Part shown: in pieces, positions 1 through 11,759 of the stretch
Numbering within the stretch: the first letter of the stretch is position 1
Layout of the letters: every line of letters begins with the position of its first letter
DNA from: Durusdinium trenchii
Taxonomy: Eukaryota > Sar > Dinophyceae > Suessiales > Symbiodiniaceae
Direction of reading: 5' to 3'
NCBI GenBank assembly: GCA_963970005.1
Contig: CAXAMN010006646.1
Location: 216,682 to 280,681 of the forward strand
DNA length: 64,000 bases
The notes under the pieces: model-generated
The model's input: only the letters and a program-made list of their open reading frames with translations
The model's database searches: none
Told to the model about the DNA's origin: nothing
Program-made: the position numbers and the translations under genes

Positions 1-180
1 CCAAACCAGTTTCCCACCGCTGCCTTCAGCCGCCGACTTTCAGCCGCTTTTCTGCAGATGAGTGAACAGATTGTTAAACATTTCAATTGCGCTGACTTTT
101 TCACCTTACGTTTCCCTCACCTTCCTTCCCATCGTGGAAACTGAGTCACTGAATACAAGTGTCAGAGTGTGTCAAACACT

Positions 181-1736
181 GTGCCTAAGGGAACTTTTTC
201 GCTAGGTTAAAGGCACGGGGACTGGTTGTTCATTGCAAGTACCAGCCCAACGAAGAGGCTTGCATCGAACACTGATGTCAGTGGGGACGTCCACAGATGT
301 ACCTGCATACCTAATGGATAACGGAAGGAAAGGCTTCGTCGGCGGACTGTGTGCGTCGGTTCCTTTCCTTCTGCTGTCCTTCCCTATCTATCTAATGGGG
401 CGATTCGCCAGTCTCGCCCCCGAGCTATAAACAGGAGGTTTCCTTACCTTTTTCTACCTATACAACAGGAGGCTTCACTTCCTTTTCTACCTACTTGAAG
501 TGATTCGTTTGTCTCGCTTCCCTATGGAACCCACTCCCCTATACACGGCTTTAATTCAAGACTACTAAATATTCAGCAACTACTTCGATTATTTGAAAAC
601 AATGTTCAACATTTCAAGTGAGCTGACTCCGCCGCCTTGCCGTTCCCTCACCCCTTTCCTTGTGGATTATTCTTTACTGAATGAACCATATCGAAGTGTG
701 TCTTGCTGCGCTTTCCCACTTGGGTGCATGGTGTGATCCCCCGCAAGGGGCGCCGAAACGACGGTGAATTCTGGCACGATTTAGCGTTTTGCTTCGTGGA
801 TTATGGTATGCTTTTTCTGTTTCACCAATGCACCAACCGAACCCTATGCTGCCGGGCTCACGGATTCGATGCCGCCGGGCTCACGGTTTACACACACATG
901 TACACACACACACACCCTTCCCCCCTCCCGCTTTCTCTCTTGCGCTTTCTTCGTTTGTTAGGTGTTCTTTCAGGCTTGTCAGGTGGCCCTTGAGGCTCGA
1001 TTCCCTGCCCATCAGTTTTTTTTGTGTTTTTTCTCTCTTGCCTGTTCGTTTATCTGCTTTTCTGCTAGAAGCTTTTCAGGTGTGTAATATGGTTTTTTCT
1101 TTTTAGTCAAGGGCTGAGAATGCAAGTCAAGTGCTAAGTAATCACTGTCTCTGCAACTGCGCGCCACAAAGTGGCTGCCCGTGTTTGTCAAAGCCTGTGC
1201 CTAAGGGAACTTTCTCGCTAGATTAAAGGCAGGGGGGCTGGTTGCTCATCGCAAGTACCAGCCCAACGAAGAGGCTTGCATTGAACACTGATGTCGGTTG
1301 GGGCGCCCACTGATGTACCTGCATACCTGATTGATAACGCAAGGCTAGGTTCCTCGGTGGACTGTGTGCGTCGGTTCCTTTCCTTCTGTTGTCCTTCCCT
1401 ATGGGGCGATTCGTCAGTCTCGCCCCCCTAGCTATAAACAGGAGGTTTCTTTTCCTTTTTCTAGCTATACAACAGAAGGCTTCACTTCCTTTTCTACCTA
1501 TTTGATGCGATTCCTTTGTCTCGCTTCCTTATCGAACCTACTCCCCTATGCACGGCTTTAGTTCAAGACTGCTAAGTATATTCAGTAACTATTTCGATTC
1601 TCTGAAAACGATGTCAACATTTCGAGTGAGATGAATTCTCCGCTTTGCCGTTCCCTCATCCCTTCTCTTGTGGATTATCTTTACTGAATGAACCATATCG
1701 AAGTGTGTGTGCGTGTGTCAAGCCCTGTCCCTAAGG
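181..1736. repeat. Diverged tandem duplication, period about 1.01 kb
   Basis: The stretch 181-701 recurs at 1197-1707 with scattered substitutions. Shared landmarks, in order, are GCCTAAGGGAAC, ACCAGCCCAACGAAGAGGC, GCGATTCG, and ACTGAATGAACCATATCGAA near the end. A third, more decayed start follows at about 1714 (CCCTGTCCCTAAGGG), and a piece like the CCAACGAAGAGG block returns near 1868. The 702-1196 spacer is not obviously repeated. No reading frame is conserved between copies, so this looks like a non-coding segmental repeat. Confidence 0.8.
890..924. repeat. CA-rich microsatellite
   Basis: A short run of ACAC repeats interrupted by ATGT, followed by a pyrimidine-rich tract. A CTAA tetranucleotide run (about 1752-1774) lies further right in the same repeat-rich area. 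Confidence 0.75.
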
Positions 1737-2418
1737 GCTTCTGACACCACTACTAACTAACTAACTAACTAACCAACTACGTTTTGTTTTGATTTTTCCT
1801 CTAGCACTTATATAGTCACAAGTTGTACAGACCCAGCAGGGGGGGCAATCCCACGTTGCAGTCGATTGTCCAACGAAGAGGGCTGCAATTGTGGCTGATA
1901 TCCGGAAGGGACGCCTTCTGGACGTACCTGCTCTCATCACATGATGTAAACCATATATTAATGCTGACATTCCACCTTTCCGTTCCTCTCAGGGCTGTTT
2001 CTCGTGTCGCAGGTTTTCCAGCGCTCTAGACGGGCAATTCAATCACTAGAGTGGACCTTCGCAACCGATCCGGCTCTTGCGAGCCTCTATCCAAGTGTGT
2101 CTGTCAGTTCTCGACCATCCCTGTGTGAAATGGTAGCCACCTGCAACTGCAACATTCAAGTCTGCAACATACCTCAAGCCATTGACGGTGTTGGGTCCAT
2201 TTCACCGAAAAAAGGGCTGGGGGCCCACCCCGTGCAAGACTTAGCCATCTCGGCAAACTGGCCTATTACTCTATGATATATACCTTTTTAGGCCCGTTTC
2301 GATGCAGAGGTGAATTTGATTCAATCAAGGCTCATGGTGCACATGTGGAGGGACTGGCGTGACTTGGGTGCAGTACATCACCTTCCTCAACTGATGAGGA
2401 TGTAAAAACTGGGTTTGT

Positions 2419-2771
2419 GAGTGAATCAATTGTATTTTGGTTGTCATGTTGTGTCTAGGTTGGACAACTGTATAGGTCCACTGGAAAAGTTCACACATCT
2501 TCTGGATGCCTGGAGTTATAGGAGTCATGTTGCTCCTAGGTTGGACAGCTGTAGTATAGGTACATAGTGGTTCAAAGTGCAATAATAGAATGCGTGATGC
2601 CAGAAAAAAGGCACAGCCTCCGGGATGCCAACAGCCACGCAGCCACACACTAGGAAGACTATTACCAGGAGGCAAATGTATTCCAGGAGATATGTGGACC
2701 TTTCCAGTGGACCTATACAGTTGTCCAACCTAGGAACAACATGACGACCAAGATCAACGTTCGATTCACCC
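2419..2771. repeat. Foldback element with arms of about 95 bp
   Basis: The left arm (2419-2513) and right arm (about 2674-2771) are inverted copies of one another at roughly 85% identity. Both contain TAGGTTGGACAACTGTATAG or its complement and the outer word GTGAATC. The loop of about 160 bp carries another partial copy of the same word (about 2530-2555). Arm length and lack of a protein suggest a MITE-like or snap-back element. No clear target-site duplication was seen. Confidence 0.75.
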
Positions 2772-4846
2772 ACCATCATTTGAAAGCAACAAACCTGTTT
2801 GAAAACACCAACTGTCACTGCCATGGTTTACTGTTGTTGTGGAATATAGGGCATATTTCATATTTTGATGACCACAGATCATTGTTGGTTTTGTTGTTTG
2901 CATGTGGGAAGGGCAGCAACAATCCCAAACTCATTGGTTCAATCCAAGAATAGTTCAATGAATCGTTGAATTCTATGGTGGATCTGCCACCCTATGGTGG
3001 ATCTGCCACCCTTTGAGAGGGTGCTTGGAAACACATTGATGTGGCGCCAGGGCCAGTCGTATCGAACGTGATAAGGTTTGTGGTTCCCTAATGATCCCTA
3101 TAGGCTATATAGACGGTTAGGGACACTGAAAGACCGGCCGACAAGGCCTCCCAAAAAGCCTCTTTAAAGGCCTCCTTGGGCGCTGAAAGACCGCCGCGGA
3201 CTCTTCCGCCGCCCGCAGATGGAGCGACGGCAAGTGGAGCGACGCATCGAGCGTTTGGAGCGGCGGATTGAGGAGGAGAGGACGGGAGGGCGGGACGAGA
3301 ACAAGAGAAGTAGGACGGATGGAAGGGACGAATGGAAGGGACCAGAGAGGATGGATGGAAGGGATGGAAGGGATGGAAGGGAAAAGACCTGGAAGTCTAC
3401 TCTATGACAGTGGCAACATTTTCCGATCAGTTTGGGGTGCTTCTCATGATATCTTCCTCTCCAGTTTTCATCTTTGGGACTAGCTTGAACACTTGGGTGA
3501 TTCGCAATCACAACCACTAAGACAAGATGGAGAACTCAGAAGGCCCCTTTTCGCGATTTGATGGAGTTCTTCAGGACTTTGTCATCAGCTTGGGAGCTTC
3601 ACTTTTTTTTACATCAACCACTCAACTCCCATGGATCGATCTCTCCGGTGTCCTCTCCGTTTCGAATCACCCAATAGAGAAAGGGGCTCCGACAGATGGA
3701 ATTGCATCAAGACCTCTGAAGAGGGCTTCCGTTTCACCTGACCGCCTGGGGCCTCCATCGGCCTGACGTCCTGACGTCGTCGTCGTGCCCCTGTGCGACA
3801 GGTGGCGAGTGCGAATGCTTCCAGTGGACGCTGGGCCGAGCTGCAGGGTCACGTGCGGCAACTCAGGACCGTCAGACCCATGGGATGCCAAACATTTAAG
3901 ATCCATCTGGGGTGGTGGTTTTCAGGGGTCAAATGTGGTAAATTGTCTCTAGGAGTTAATCTGTTGGGTCACAATGGTAACAAAAAAACGAAGGGGAGAA
4001 TGAAGGGGCAAAAGGCGACCAAAGTGAATCCCATCGGCTGTCTCGTGAGGGCTGGAGTGTTTGAGACGGACCGGAGGGTTTGGACTGCGTTGGACGAAGG
4101 GTCTAACCGTCATGCTGCAGTCACAGGGGACGCAAAGCGGGGAGACCCAGGGGACGCTAGGTTCTTCTGTGGACCTTACGCCGTTCTGGAAGGGAATGGC
4201 GTTCACATGAGTTCGATTGCATCAATTGCTTCAAAAGCTTTCACCACCTGGCTGTCTCTGTCTTTGGAAAGACCCCATCGCACCTATTCTAACGAGGTGC
4301 CCCGGTTGGCGCCGGTTGTGAGGGACTCACCGTGAAGTGGCAGGAAGCCGCGGCATGGGCGGAAGTCGCCAACCCCCCCCCCGTTCCAGGTTGAGAGGTT
4401 GCGAGAGGACTTTCCAGACCACCTCCACACAGAATCTCCGCACGCCACAAGCAAGAACCCGAGCCTCCGCGGCCAGCCAGCGGGGAGACGTTCGCTCCTG
4501 CAAAAAGGATTCTTGAGATGGATGATCCATGGGGGCGGTTGGGGGCCTCCATAAATACCAAGAGGATCTAGGCAGCCACTCTAACTCTAAGGGAACTACT
4601 GGTGACCAGCTATCGCCACAGTGCTTTCCCTGAATATTTCTGGGATAATTACAGATCAGCCAAATATGGCCATACATGACCAGGTGTTCCATTCCTTGTG
4701 GGTGAATCACACGTCAACCCCGAGGTGGATGGTCTGGCCGAGTCCTTGCAGAACCTCATCCGGTGCGGAGCGGAGTCGAGGTGACTGAGACACTCCACGG
4801 GACTGAGGAGATACATTACACTGGTTGAGCAGCCCTTTTTTAGGTA
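2772..4846. other. No recognisable gene; short repeats only
   Basis: I see nothing convincing here. There is a direct repeat of TATGGTGGATCTGCCACC (about 2975-3012) and a GGAAGGGAT minisatellite (about 3326-3382). A 180-codon open frame (3793-4335, +) exists but matches nothing I know and has competing open frames on both strands. Confidence 0.5.
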
Positions 4847-4945
4847 CCTATGGATCCACATACCTTCTCAGAAGGTACTTGGACCCTCCAAACCTACATA
4901 ACAGTGTCGCCAATCACCTGCTGAGAAGGTACTTGGATCCATAGG
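4847..4945. repeat. Nested-palindrome foldback element, copy 1
   Basis: The outer arms CCTATGGATCC and GGATCCATAGG face each other. Each arm also contains the self-complementary word ACCTTCTCAGAAGGT or a variant, so a hairpin can form at two scales. The same design recurs at 6830-6919 and 7831-7921. Confidence 0.75.
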
Positions 4946-6829
4946 GGGGTCAATGTAGCCATATATTCCAGTCATGGAGTGTTTGGGTGAGAAGCATGTG
5001 CGACTCATAGTACGGAAGCCGGCCGATAGGCTAGAAGATGCTAGAAGTTCTTTTCTGCGAACGAAGTGAGTCTTTAGTACTCTATAATCGCGCGGCACTC
5101 CAAGCGGATTATACTACTTCAAGTGCGGTCATCATTTTGTTCAAGAGAGACGGACTGGAAAACCTTTGCCTTTGCTTGGACAGTATGAAATCATATGGTA
5201 TCCCGGGGTTCCGACGAAACCACCGGTGGTTCGACTTGAGCACTCTTGGTCTGCCGTCACCATCCAGCCACCAAGCTTCAACAACAGCCTTCAGGGGGGC
5301 GATGGTTAGTCGGTGTAGTTGAGCCTCACATCTCTGGCAGTCTTGAAGAACATTGATGAAGAATAGAGATCCACCCCTTCCGAAGGGGCGGAAACAAGTT
5401 GCCTGTATTGGGCGGAAGTCGCGCACAACTTCGGACGTGGGAGCTCCTTGAAGAACTTGCTGACCACGGAAAATAAACAGAATAGACTACTAGGAAGGGC
5501 AACCTACCAGCGTTTAGGTCTCTTGTTTTTGACTCTATAGTGACATGAAGGGTGTGTTGATGTGTGGGGCTTTCCCAGAAATCCACCGCCAGGGGGCGTG
5601 CAGTGGACTTAGTGGACCAGGCCAGGTGAGCGGGGTGTTCCCAGGTTGAAGGCTGTGAGGTTTACAGCCGAATCCTTGCTTTTCAGCGGAAGAATTGCCA
5701 CACATTGATTTCCCTTCCCTCAGCATCGCATGCGTGCTTGGACGGGTGCTGTTGACTGTTCATATGAGCTTGCATGCGCAATACCTTTCTTATCCTTTCT
5801 TGTAACGGAGCCCTGCTTTTGAGAAGCCCGGAACAGAGCTTTTGAGTTCATTCCCCTATATATACACCGAGACTTCTTTTTGAATGGGCCTGTCAAGCAA
5901 ACATTGCAAAGGCATGCGAAGGTTGCATTTGCTGGAAGCCAGTTTTAGGCCTTGCATGTTCCGGAGCCCTTCTCGAAAAGCCAACATCTGCCGACGATGT
6001 TTTTGCACCTGTCGCGATTCTTGCGACCTGTTCACTCAAGTCTTGAGCAACAGTAAGGGCTGGAATTTGTCCCATACTTTGAAGAAGTCAGTGTCATTTC
6101 TTATTTTCAAACATCAATTATATGCAATATGTACACGGCTGTATTTTACTAGTATTTTTAATATATATATATAGTATATACACAATTATACATGCATGTG
6201 TCTACTTTTTGTAATATGATATGTCTATTTTGTGTGTGTCTTTAGAGGTATAGCGAACTTGAACTCTTTTTATGTTGTATGTTGTCAAACTTGTTACTGT
6301 CAAACCAAGTACTGGTACAGTGTCTTAACGACGTTGGTTTCACCCAGTGGAAACAGTGCGTCCCTGATGTTTCAACGGTGGGACGTGTGTGACAGAAATG
6401 CTTCTGTGAGAGTGCAATTGGCAAGCGCGCTCTCCCCACTGGCAGTGACATTTCTATCAGTTCTTGTCAAGCTTGTCATGTCCATAAGCAACTTCAAACC
6501 CTAAAGCATCCTAAAATGAAAACCATTCCATTGCTAGTTCCATTTCCATGTCCATGTTCGCTATGGCGCAGCTATGGTAACCCCCAAGACTGGTTGGAAA
6601 GGCCAGACGAAACCACTGCGAAACCACTGGGAGCCCAAGCGCGGACTCGGCAGGCTTCGGCTGCAGAGGAGGGGATCAAGGAGACACTTCACGGGCAAGT
6701 CATCCTTAGAGAGGTGGAACAGCCCTGTAGCAGTCCGGCAGTCCTAGTCCCTGTAGCCTATGATGAGGAGGACGACGACGATAGTCATGATGATGCCTGC
6801 TCCCAACGTCTATATATGTATATATGTAT
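4946..6829. other. Intergenic; one possible minus-strand exon
   Basis: Mostly unassigned. A minus-strand open stretch at about 5200-5360 reads like protein (QRCEAQLHRLTIAPLKAVVE) but has no firm splice sites. 6110-6500 is AT-rich, with a TA run at 6161-6180. Confidence 0.3.
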
Positions 6830-6919
6830 CCTATGGATCCACATACCTTCTCAGAAGGTAATCCAAGCCTACATAAATAGTCTCCAATCACCTTCTCCGA
6901 AGGTATGTGGATCCATAGG
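6830..6919. repeat. Nested-palindrome foldback element, copy 2
   Basis: This is the cleanest copy. The left arm is CCTATGGATCCACATACCTT and the right arm is its near-perfect reverse complement, ending at 6919. CTTCTCAGAAG and CTTCTCCGAAG sit in the two arms as inner palindromes. Confidence 0.85.
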
Positions 6920-7830
6920 GATATATCAACGCCCACCAAGATTATTTGGGGATGGGTCGTTCAATCTGGAGCCCGACCAATCCACCATGTGGCGAATGAG
7001 AAAAACACCAGCGGCCGGGGCTGTCAGCGGTCGTGCCCTTTTTGGGTCTTCTGGTGCCATGATACCCAGATACTCCACGGCACTGCCATCTTTGCTGAGA
7101 AAAGGCCAGGGGTCCATGTGGGAGCCCCGGCAATCCCATTTTGGCAGTCCGAGTTGGGCTCCCAGTTGTCCAGATCTCAACAAAAACCTCGCACTGTTCG
7201 AAGGGACCACCATGGGTGTTTCTTTGTGTAGTGGAGGTATAGACGATCTTTGCTTGAGTGTGAACAGCGGTGCTTCTAGGCCTGTGGTTTTAGTCTTTGA
7301 AACGCATGGTGACCTATTCTAGTGCTAACTGGATCCACTTGGTGAGTTCTTGACCCACCATCATCAGATGGCTCAATGGAACACCCCTCCGAATTTATTC
7401 GGGGTTGACATCTTGCTGGGCCAACCACTGGGACTCGCCCTTCTCGGCATGGAGCATCTTGGACGCCTCCGGACATGACGAACCAACCGGGGTTGTGGAG
7501 GAGTCACGTCCGCCTCCGCTACATGACGCTACTGTAACAACATAGTAACAGTTGGACAATTACATCGGCAGCAAGTAGGGTTGTGGAGGTCGAGGTTATT
7601 GATCCGCACCCGGAAGATAAAACATAAACTAGATGATGCTTAATGTGGACTCTCATATTTGGGGTTTTCATGAATCAAGGGTCTACATGGGAACTTCGTG
7701 AAGATGCAGACTGGGACCTTCGGTTCATAGAGACTTCGTCGGCACCAAAGAATGATTGGCATCGACGTCACCGACACCTGGAAGAAACACCGAACCACTG
7801 CTGGACCACTGCCTGTGTCCCGATCCATAA
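6920..7830. other. No recognisable gene
   Basis: A 268-codon + frame (6516-7322) runs through the foldback element and into this stretch. It has no family resemblance and is probably chance. Confidence 0.4.
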
Positions 7831-7921
7831 CCCTACACCTCCAAGTACCTCCTCAGAAGGTATTTGGACCCTCCTGACACCCACCCCAAACACATTCTCA
7901 GAAGGTACTTGGAGGCCTAGG
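7831..7921. repeat. Nested-palindrome foldback element, copy 3
   Basis: The arms CCCTACACCTCCAAGTACCT and AGGTACTTGGAGGCCTAGGG are inverted. TCTCAGAAGGTA is present in both halves. This copy is more diverged from copies 1 and 2. Confidence 0.7.
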
Positions 7922-10094
7922 GTAAATGTACATGTTTGAAAGGAGATGTTCAGCGGAGAAACGTGCAAACGCGTCAGAGACGCCCACAGCCGTGAGGACT
8001 TTCCAGGCTTCAAAGACTTGCAGCTGCAGGCAGACACCTGGCAGGGGGGACCCAGCTGAGGAATGTTGCATGGGTGAGGTGCAGGTCATTCATGGGATTT
8101 TGCATGATTTCGCAGCATGTCAGACAGGGGTCGATCTAGCCAGGAGACGAGACCATCCATGGTCTACGCAAGTTTTGGTTCAACCACGCAGATTGCACGG
8201 GTGTTGAAAAAAGATGCACCCTCTGGGTATTTCTCGGTGAAGCACCTCACGAGAAAGGCTTGACAAAGGTGCTTACTTTGCTTGCCCACTTCGACATTCC
8301 AAAGTTCGACCCTGTGATACATTGGTCGACTGAGCAGCGTGCTTCTCTTTGCGTTTGCCGCGTTATTCCATGAGGGGTTATCTCGCCGTAAGCTGGACAT
8401 CAAGAACCATCCAAAGATCAAACAACACAATGGGATCAACAGAAAACTGTGCAAATGGGCTGGCTGAGGCATTGAGGGTAGCTTGTATAATTCGTGAACA
8501 GTGGAACATGGGGGTTCTTTGCAACCATCCTTTGGAGACCCCAACATACCTCGACGGATGATTCCAGCGCAACCGGTCCACTCCTTCTCGTCGCGCTGTC
8601 CGCGCTGTCCGCGCGAGCGCAACCGGTCCCCTCTCGGTGTCCGCGCCTCTCGCGGTGGGCGGTTCGATCTGGACAGCTCCTGGAAGATCGGACTTCATTT
8701 GCTGAAGAGCTGACTGGCAGCCGACTGGCAGCAGTTCAGCGGAAAAAAAACACCTGCTCGTTCGGAGGATTGAGGACATTCGAGGTTCACCCCAGATTCC
8801 AGGCAGCTACTCCTTTTTCAGGAACAATATTCCTTCGGTCTATGGTTGGAACTGGAACCACTGGTTTCCAGCGACATCGCAGTTTGCCTGATTTTATTTT
8901 GCAAAAAGAGGACAAACAGGGCTTTAGCCTTGTCACAGCAACTTGCGAACTGTCCGCCCGGCACCTCACAGCCCTTCCACTTGTGGGGTACTGGTGGAAA
9001 AAGGGCTTCACCTGGCTTCACCTTCTCCCAACCAAAATGATGGAGGAGGCTCAGCCGATTGGACCACTGACCGGTGGACCGTCAACCGGTGCTGACCGCC
9101 GCATCGACCGAGTTCGGCGCAGCTGGCCGATCTGGACAGCAAGGTGTTGCAGATGTCCGGCAGGCTTCGAGTGGAGGGGCGGAGCGAGTGGAGGGGCGGT
9201 GAACACCATCGCGCTCAGATCGGTTCGGTTCAGTTCAGGTGTGGATTCTGGGGGTGTGAAAAAAAAGGAAGGGATAAGTGGAGATCCCTTGCGAAACATC
9301 TATACGTATAGCGCAATCATTGCGAGGTCACGTCAGTGGTCATTGACTTAGTGAGTGACCGGTGAGTGGTCATGCAGGGTGGATCGATGATGGCAAGCGG
9401 CTTGCGGCTTGCGGGCTTTTGGGTGGCTTACTGATCGTGTGCCATCAACAGGTGAACTGAGTCAAGAGTACACCATGTGCGCCCATGATGAACACCGAAA
9501 ACATCCCAAATCCTCTACATCACCAAACCCTTGGCGACCGTCAACAGAACTGCTGATTTTGCACTCGCCCCTCGGGGCAAATTCTCCAAGAAATAAGTTG
9601 ATCTATCAAATTCCACCAATATGCGACCAGTTACTCTCAGCAGTGAACCTTCCTGATCGGAGGGGCGATGTTTTTCATGGTTTTGGATGGTTTTTGGGGT
9701 ACTGGGCTCAGTGGCAGTGCTGGGCAGTCTGCGACGCCCTGCGCAGTTTGACCGGCATTCGCCAGGCTGGTGCAGGTCGAGTATCGTTTGGAGGTGGGTT
9801 CGGGCCGTTGGTGGAGCCCAGAGGTGTGAAAAAAGAACCCGACCATTGCCACATGCGCCAACCAGTTGGGGACAGCTGAAGGTGCCTCAGTTGGACAGCT
9901 GAAGGTGCTTGTCCATGTAAGGTTTATAGTGTATATCATTTTGCGCACAGCCTGCATTCAAAGCACCCTGAAAAAGAGCATTGATTTCTATTAGGGCCCC
10001 TATGGATGAAGCGATGGTTTTCCTCTTTGCGTCTATGAAGAGCCCCAAAAGAATCCCAAAGAGGCCAACGGTGGTGAAGTACCCCATGAATCGT
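7922..10094. other. Unassigned stretch with one long open frame
   Basis: A 285-codon + frame (8494-9351) is the longest here but has no recognisable domain, and other frames are also open. A short coiled-coil-like reading, QLADLDSKVLQMSGRL, lies after a CAG at about 9120. It may be a true micro-exon in another frame, which would make the long frame spurious. Confidence 0.35.
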
Positions 10095-10212
10095 CATGAA
10101 CCATCAGTAGCGTCCGCACGCTCCGTCGTAGCGATGCCCTTTGTTCCGTTCGTAGCGTCCGAACGCTCCGTTCGTAGTAAGGCCAGGAGCCCCGTTCGTA
10201 GCGTCCTTGCTA
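10095..10212. repeat. GTAGCG-type dispersed minisatellite
   Basis: Repeats of CGTTCGTAGCGTCC and GTAGCGATGCC. The same unit appears in opposite orientation at 48163-48265, and degenerate forms appear at 55350-55425 and 58594-58800. Confidence 0.75.
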
Positions 10213-10499
10213 CTCCAAGGAGTCCTGGATTTCTGTAATTCCAAGACCTGCTAAGACCGAGACAGTCCCCAAAGAGTCCCATCGCCCCTCCCTCCAGGGC
10301 CGAGACCTCGCAGCTCCGGACCGAGGGGTCCCTGTGCCAGGTGACGGACCCAGCGGGCGAAAATCGAATCAAAGATCTTCGGAAGATAATATATATATAT
10401 ATAGACTCTAGACAATCACTTTACTTCGAGTGATCCCCACCATTACATTTCAATCATTTGTCTTGATGCCATAGTGAGGAGCATGTTGCCATGGTCGTG

Positions 10500-10910
10500 A
10501 GTATTGTAGTTCTCGATGTTGCTTGTGGGTCCTCGGGTTGTGTGCTGTGGTTGTGTGTTGTGGTTGTGGTTGTGTGCTGTGTTGTGGTTGTGGTTGTGTT
10601 TGTGATTGTGTGTTTGTGGATGTGTTTGCGGTTGTGTTTGTGGCTGTGTGTTTGTGGTTGTGTTTGTGTTTGTAGCTGTGTGTTTGTGTTTGCGGTACTG
10701 GTAGTGGCTGTGATTGTGTGTTTGTAGTTGAAGTTGTGGTTGTGTTTGTTGTTGTGTTTGTGGTTGTGTTTGTGGTTGTGTGTTTGTGGTTGTGTTTGTG
10801 TTTGTGTTTGTGGTTGTGTGTTTGTTGTTGTGGTTGTGGTTGTGTGTTTGTTGTTGTGTTTGTGGTTGTGTGTTTGTGGTTGTGTGGTTGTGGTTGTGTG
10901 TTTGAGGTCT
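10500..10910. repeat. G/T-only minisatellite (TTGTGG/TTGTGT)
   Basis: About 400 bp of TGTGGTTGTGTTTG-type repeats, almost without A or C on the + strand. All three minus-strand frames are open for more than 210 codons (between 10443 and 11130) and give Thr-Asn-Gln-Pro-His repeats. That follows from the composition and is not evidence of coding. Confidence 0.9.
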
Positions 10911-11040
10911 GGCAGGGAACACTTGGGCCTGGAGCTCGCGGTTGAGGTCCGGCAGGGAACACTGGGCGTGGATGGTTGTGGTTGAGGCAACGCTGGGCGT
11001 GGATGGTCCTGGTTGAGGTCCGGCAGGGAACGCTGGGCGT
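10911..11040. repeat. Short tandem repeat beside the G/T array
   Basis: Three to four copies of a unit containing GGTTGAGGTCCGGCAGGGAA and CTGGGCGTGGATGGT, abutting the G/T array. Confidence 0.75.
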
Positions 11041-11352
11041 CGTGCTTGCCCGGCATCCTGATGCATGCCGTGCAACCTTCGTGTGCCAGATACCCAGGCA
11101 AGTTCGTTGATGGTTGAAGCCACTACCCAAATGCCGGCTAAGGACTCAAGAGTGCGCGAGTTCCCCCCCGTGGAGCAAATCGCAGCGAACTACTACGCTA
11201 CGAACACCAGGCAGGAAGGACATCGTTGATGAAGTTTGCCTTTATCTGCGAGCGTCGCCGTGCAACCTATGGGATGGCCATGCACCACCACGCACCCTAT
11301 GTAGAGGCGGTCTTCGTGCTGCAACCGCGCCTCAGAGGCCTGAAGAGTAACA

Positions 11353-11750
11353 TTGGAGTTTTACCACGCGGTGAACTCGAATAGAGTTACACTTGACGCA
11401 GGCGGCCGCCCAATTGTGCCAAAGCGGCGATTGCCGCACGAACACCTCGGAGAACAATGGATCTTCGAGGACACGTCGGACTTGGCGGTCAAAGGCGAGC
11501 CTATCCACAAACGCGTGCTTTTGAGTTACGTCAACAGCTCTGGCGGAGGCCTCATCTTCTTTCGCGGGCGGCCGCTAGACAAAGTCCGCAAAGTGCTGGC
11601 TATGCCCACGTTGCAAGTGTCTTGGATGCAAATGCATTGGCCGTCAAAATCAATACGTTGCGGCCGCACTACCACGCGGATTTGAAGGTTTTCGATGCAA
11701 AGTCGAAAATCAAGGCAGGGAAAGCGTCTGATGAAAACCAGCAAGTTTGA
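11353..11750 (+). pseudogene. Possible broken coding region
   Basis: A + frame from 11353 reads like a protein (RPIVPKRRLPHEHLGEQWIF, GEPIHKRVLLSYV) to about 11620. A second frame then carries the protein-like run LDANALAVKINTLRPHYHAD to a stop at 11750. The switch happens with no room for an intron, so either one base is gained or lost or only one half is real. No family recognised. Confidence 0.35.
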
Positions 11751-11759
11751 ACATTGCAA

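Noticed and set aside
6516..7322. 268-codon open frame on +
   Set aside because: It runs straight through a foldback element, so the frame is likely chance.
8494..9351. 285-codon open frame on +
   Set aside because: No domain, and a better coiled-coil micro-exon reading lies in another frame inside it.
10443..11130. Three overlapping 215-226 codon minus frames
   Set aside because: Openness is forced by the G/T repeat composition; listed only as an observation.
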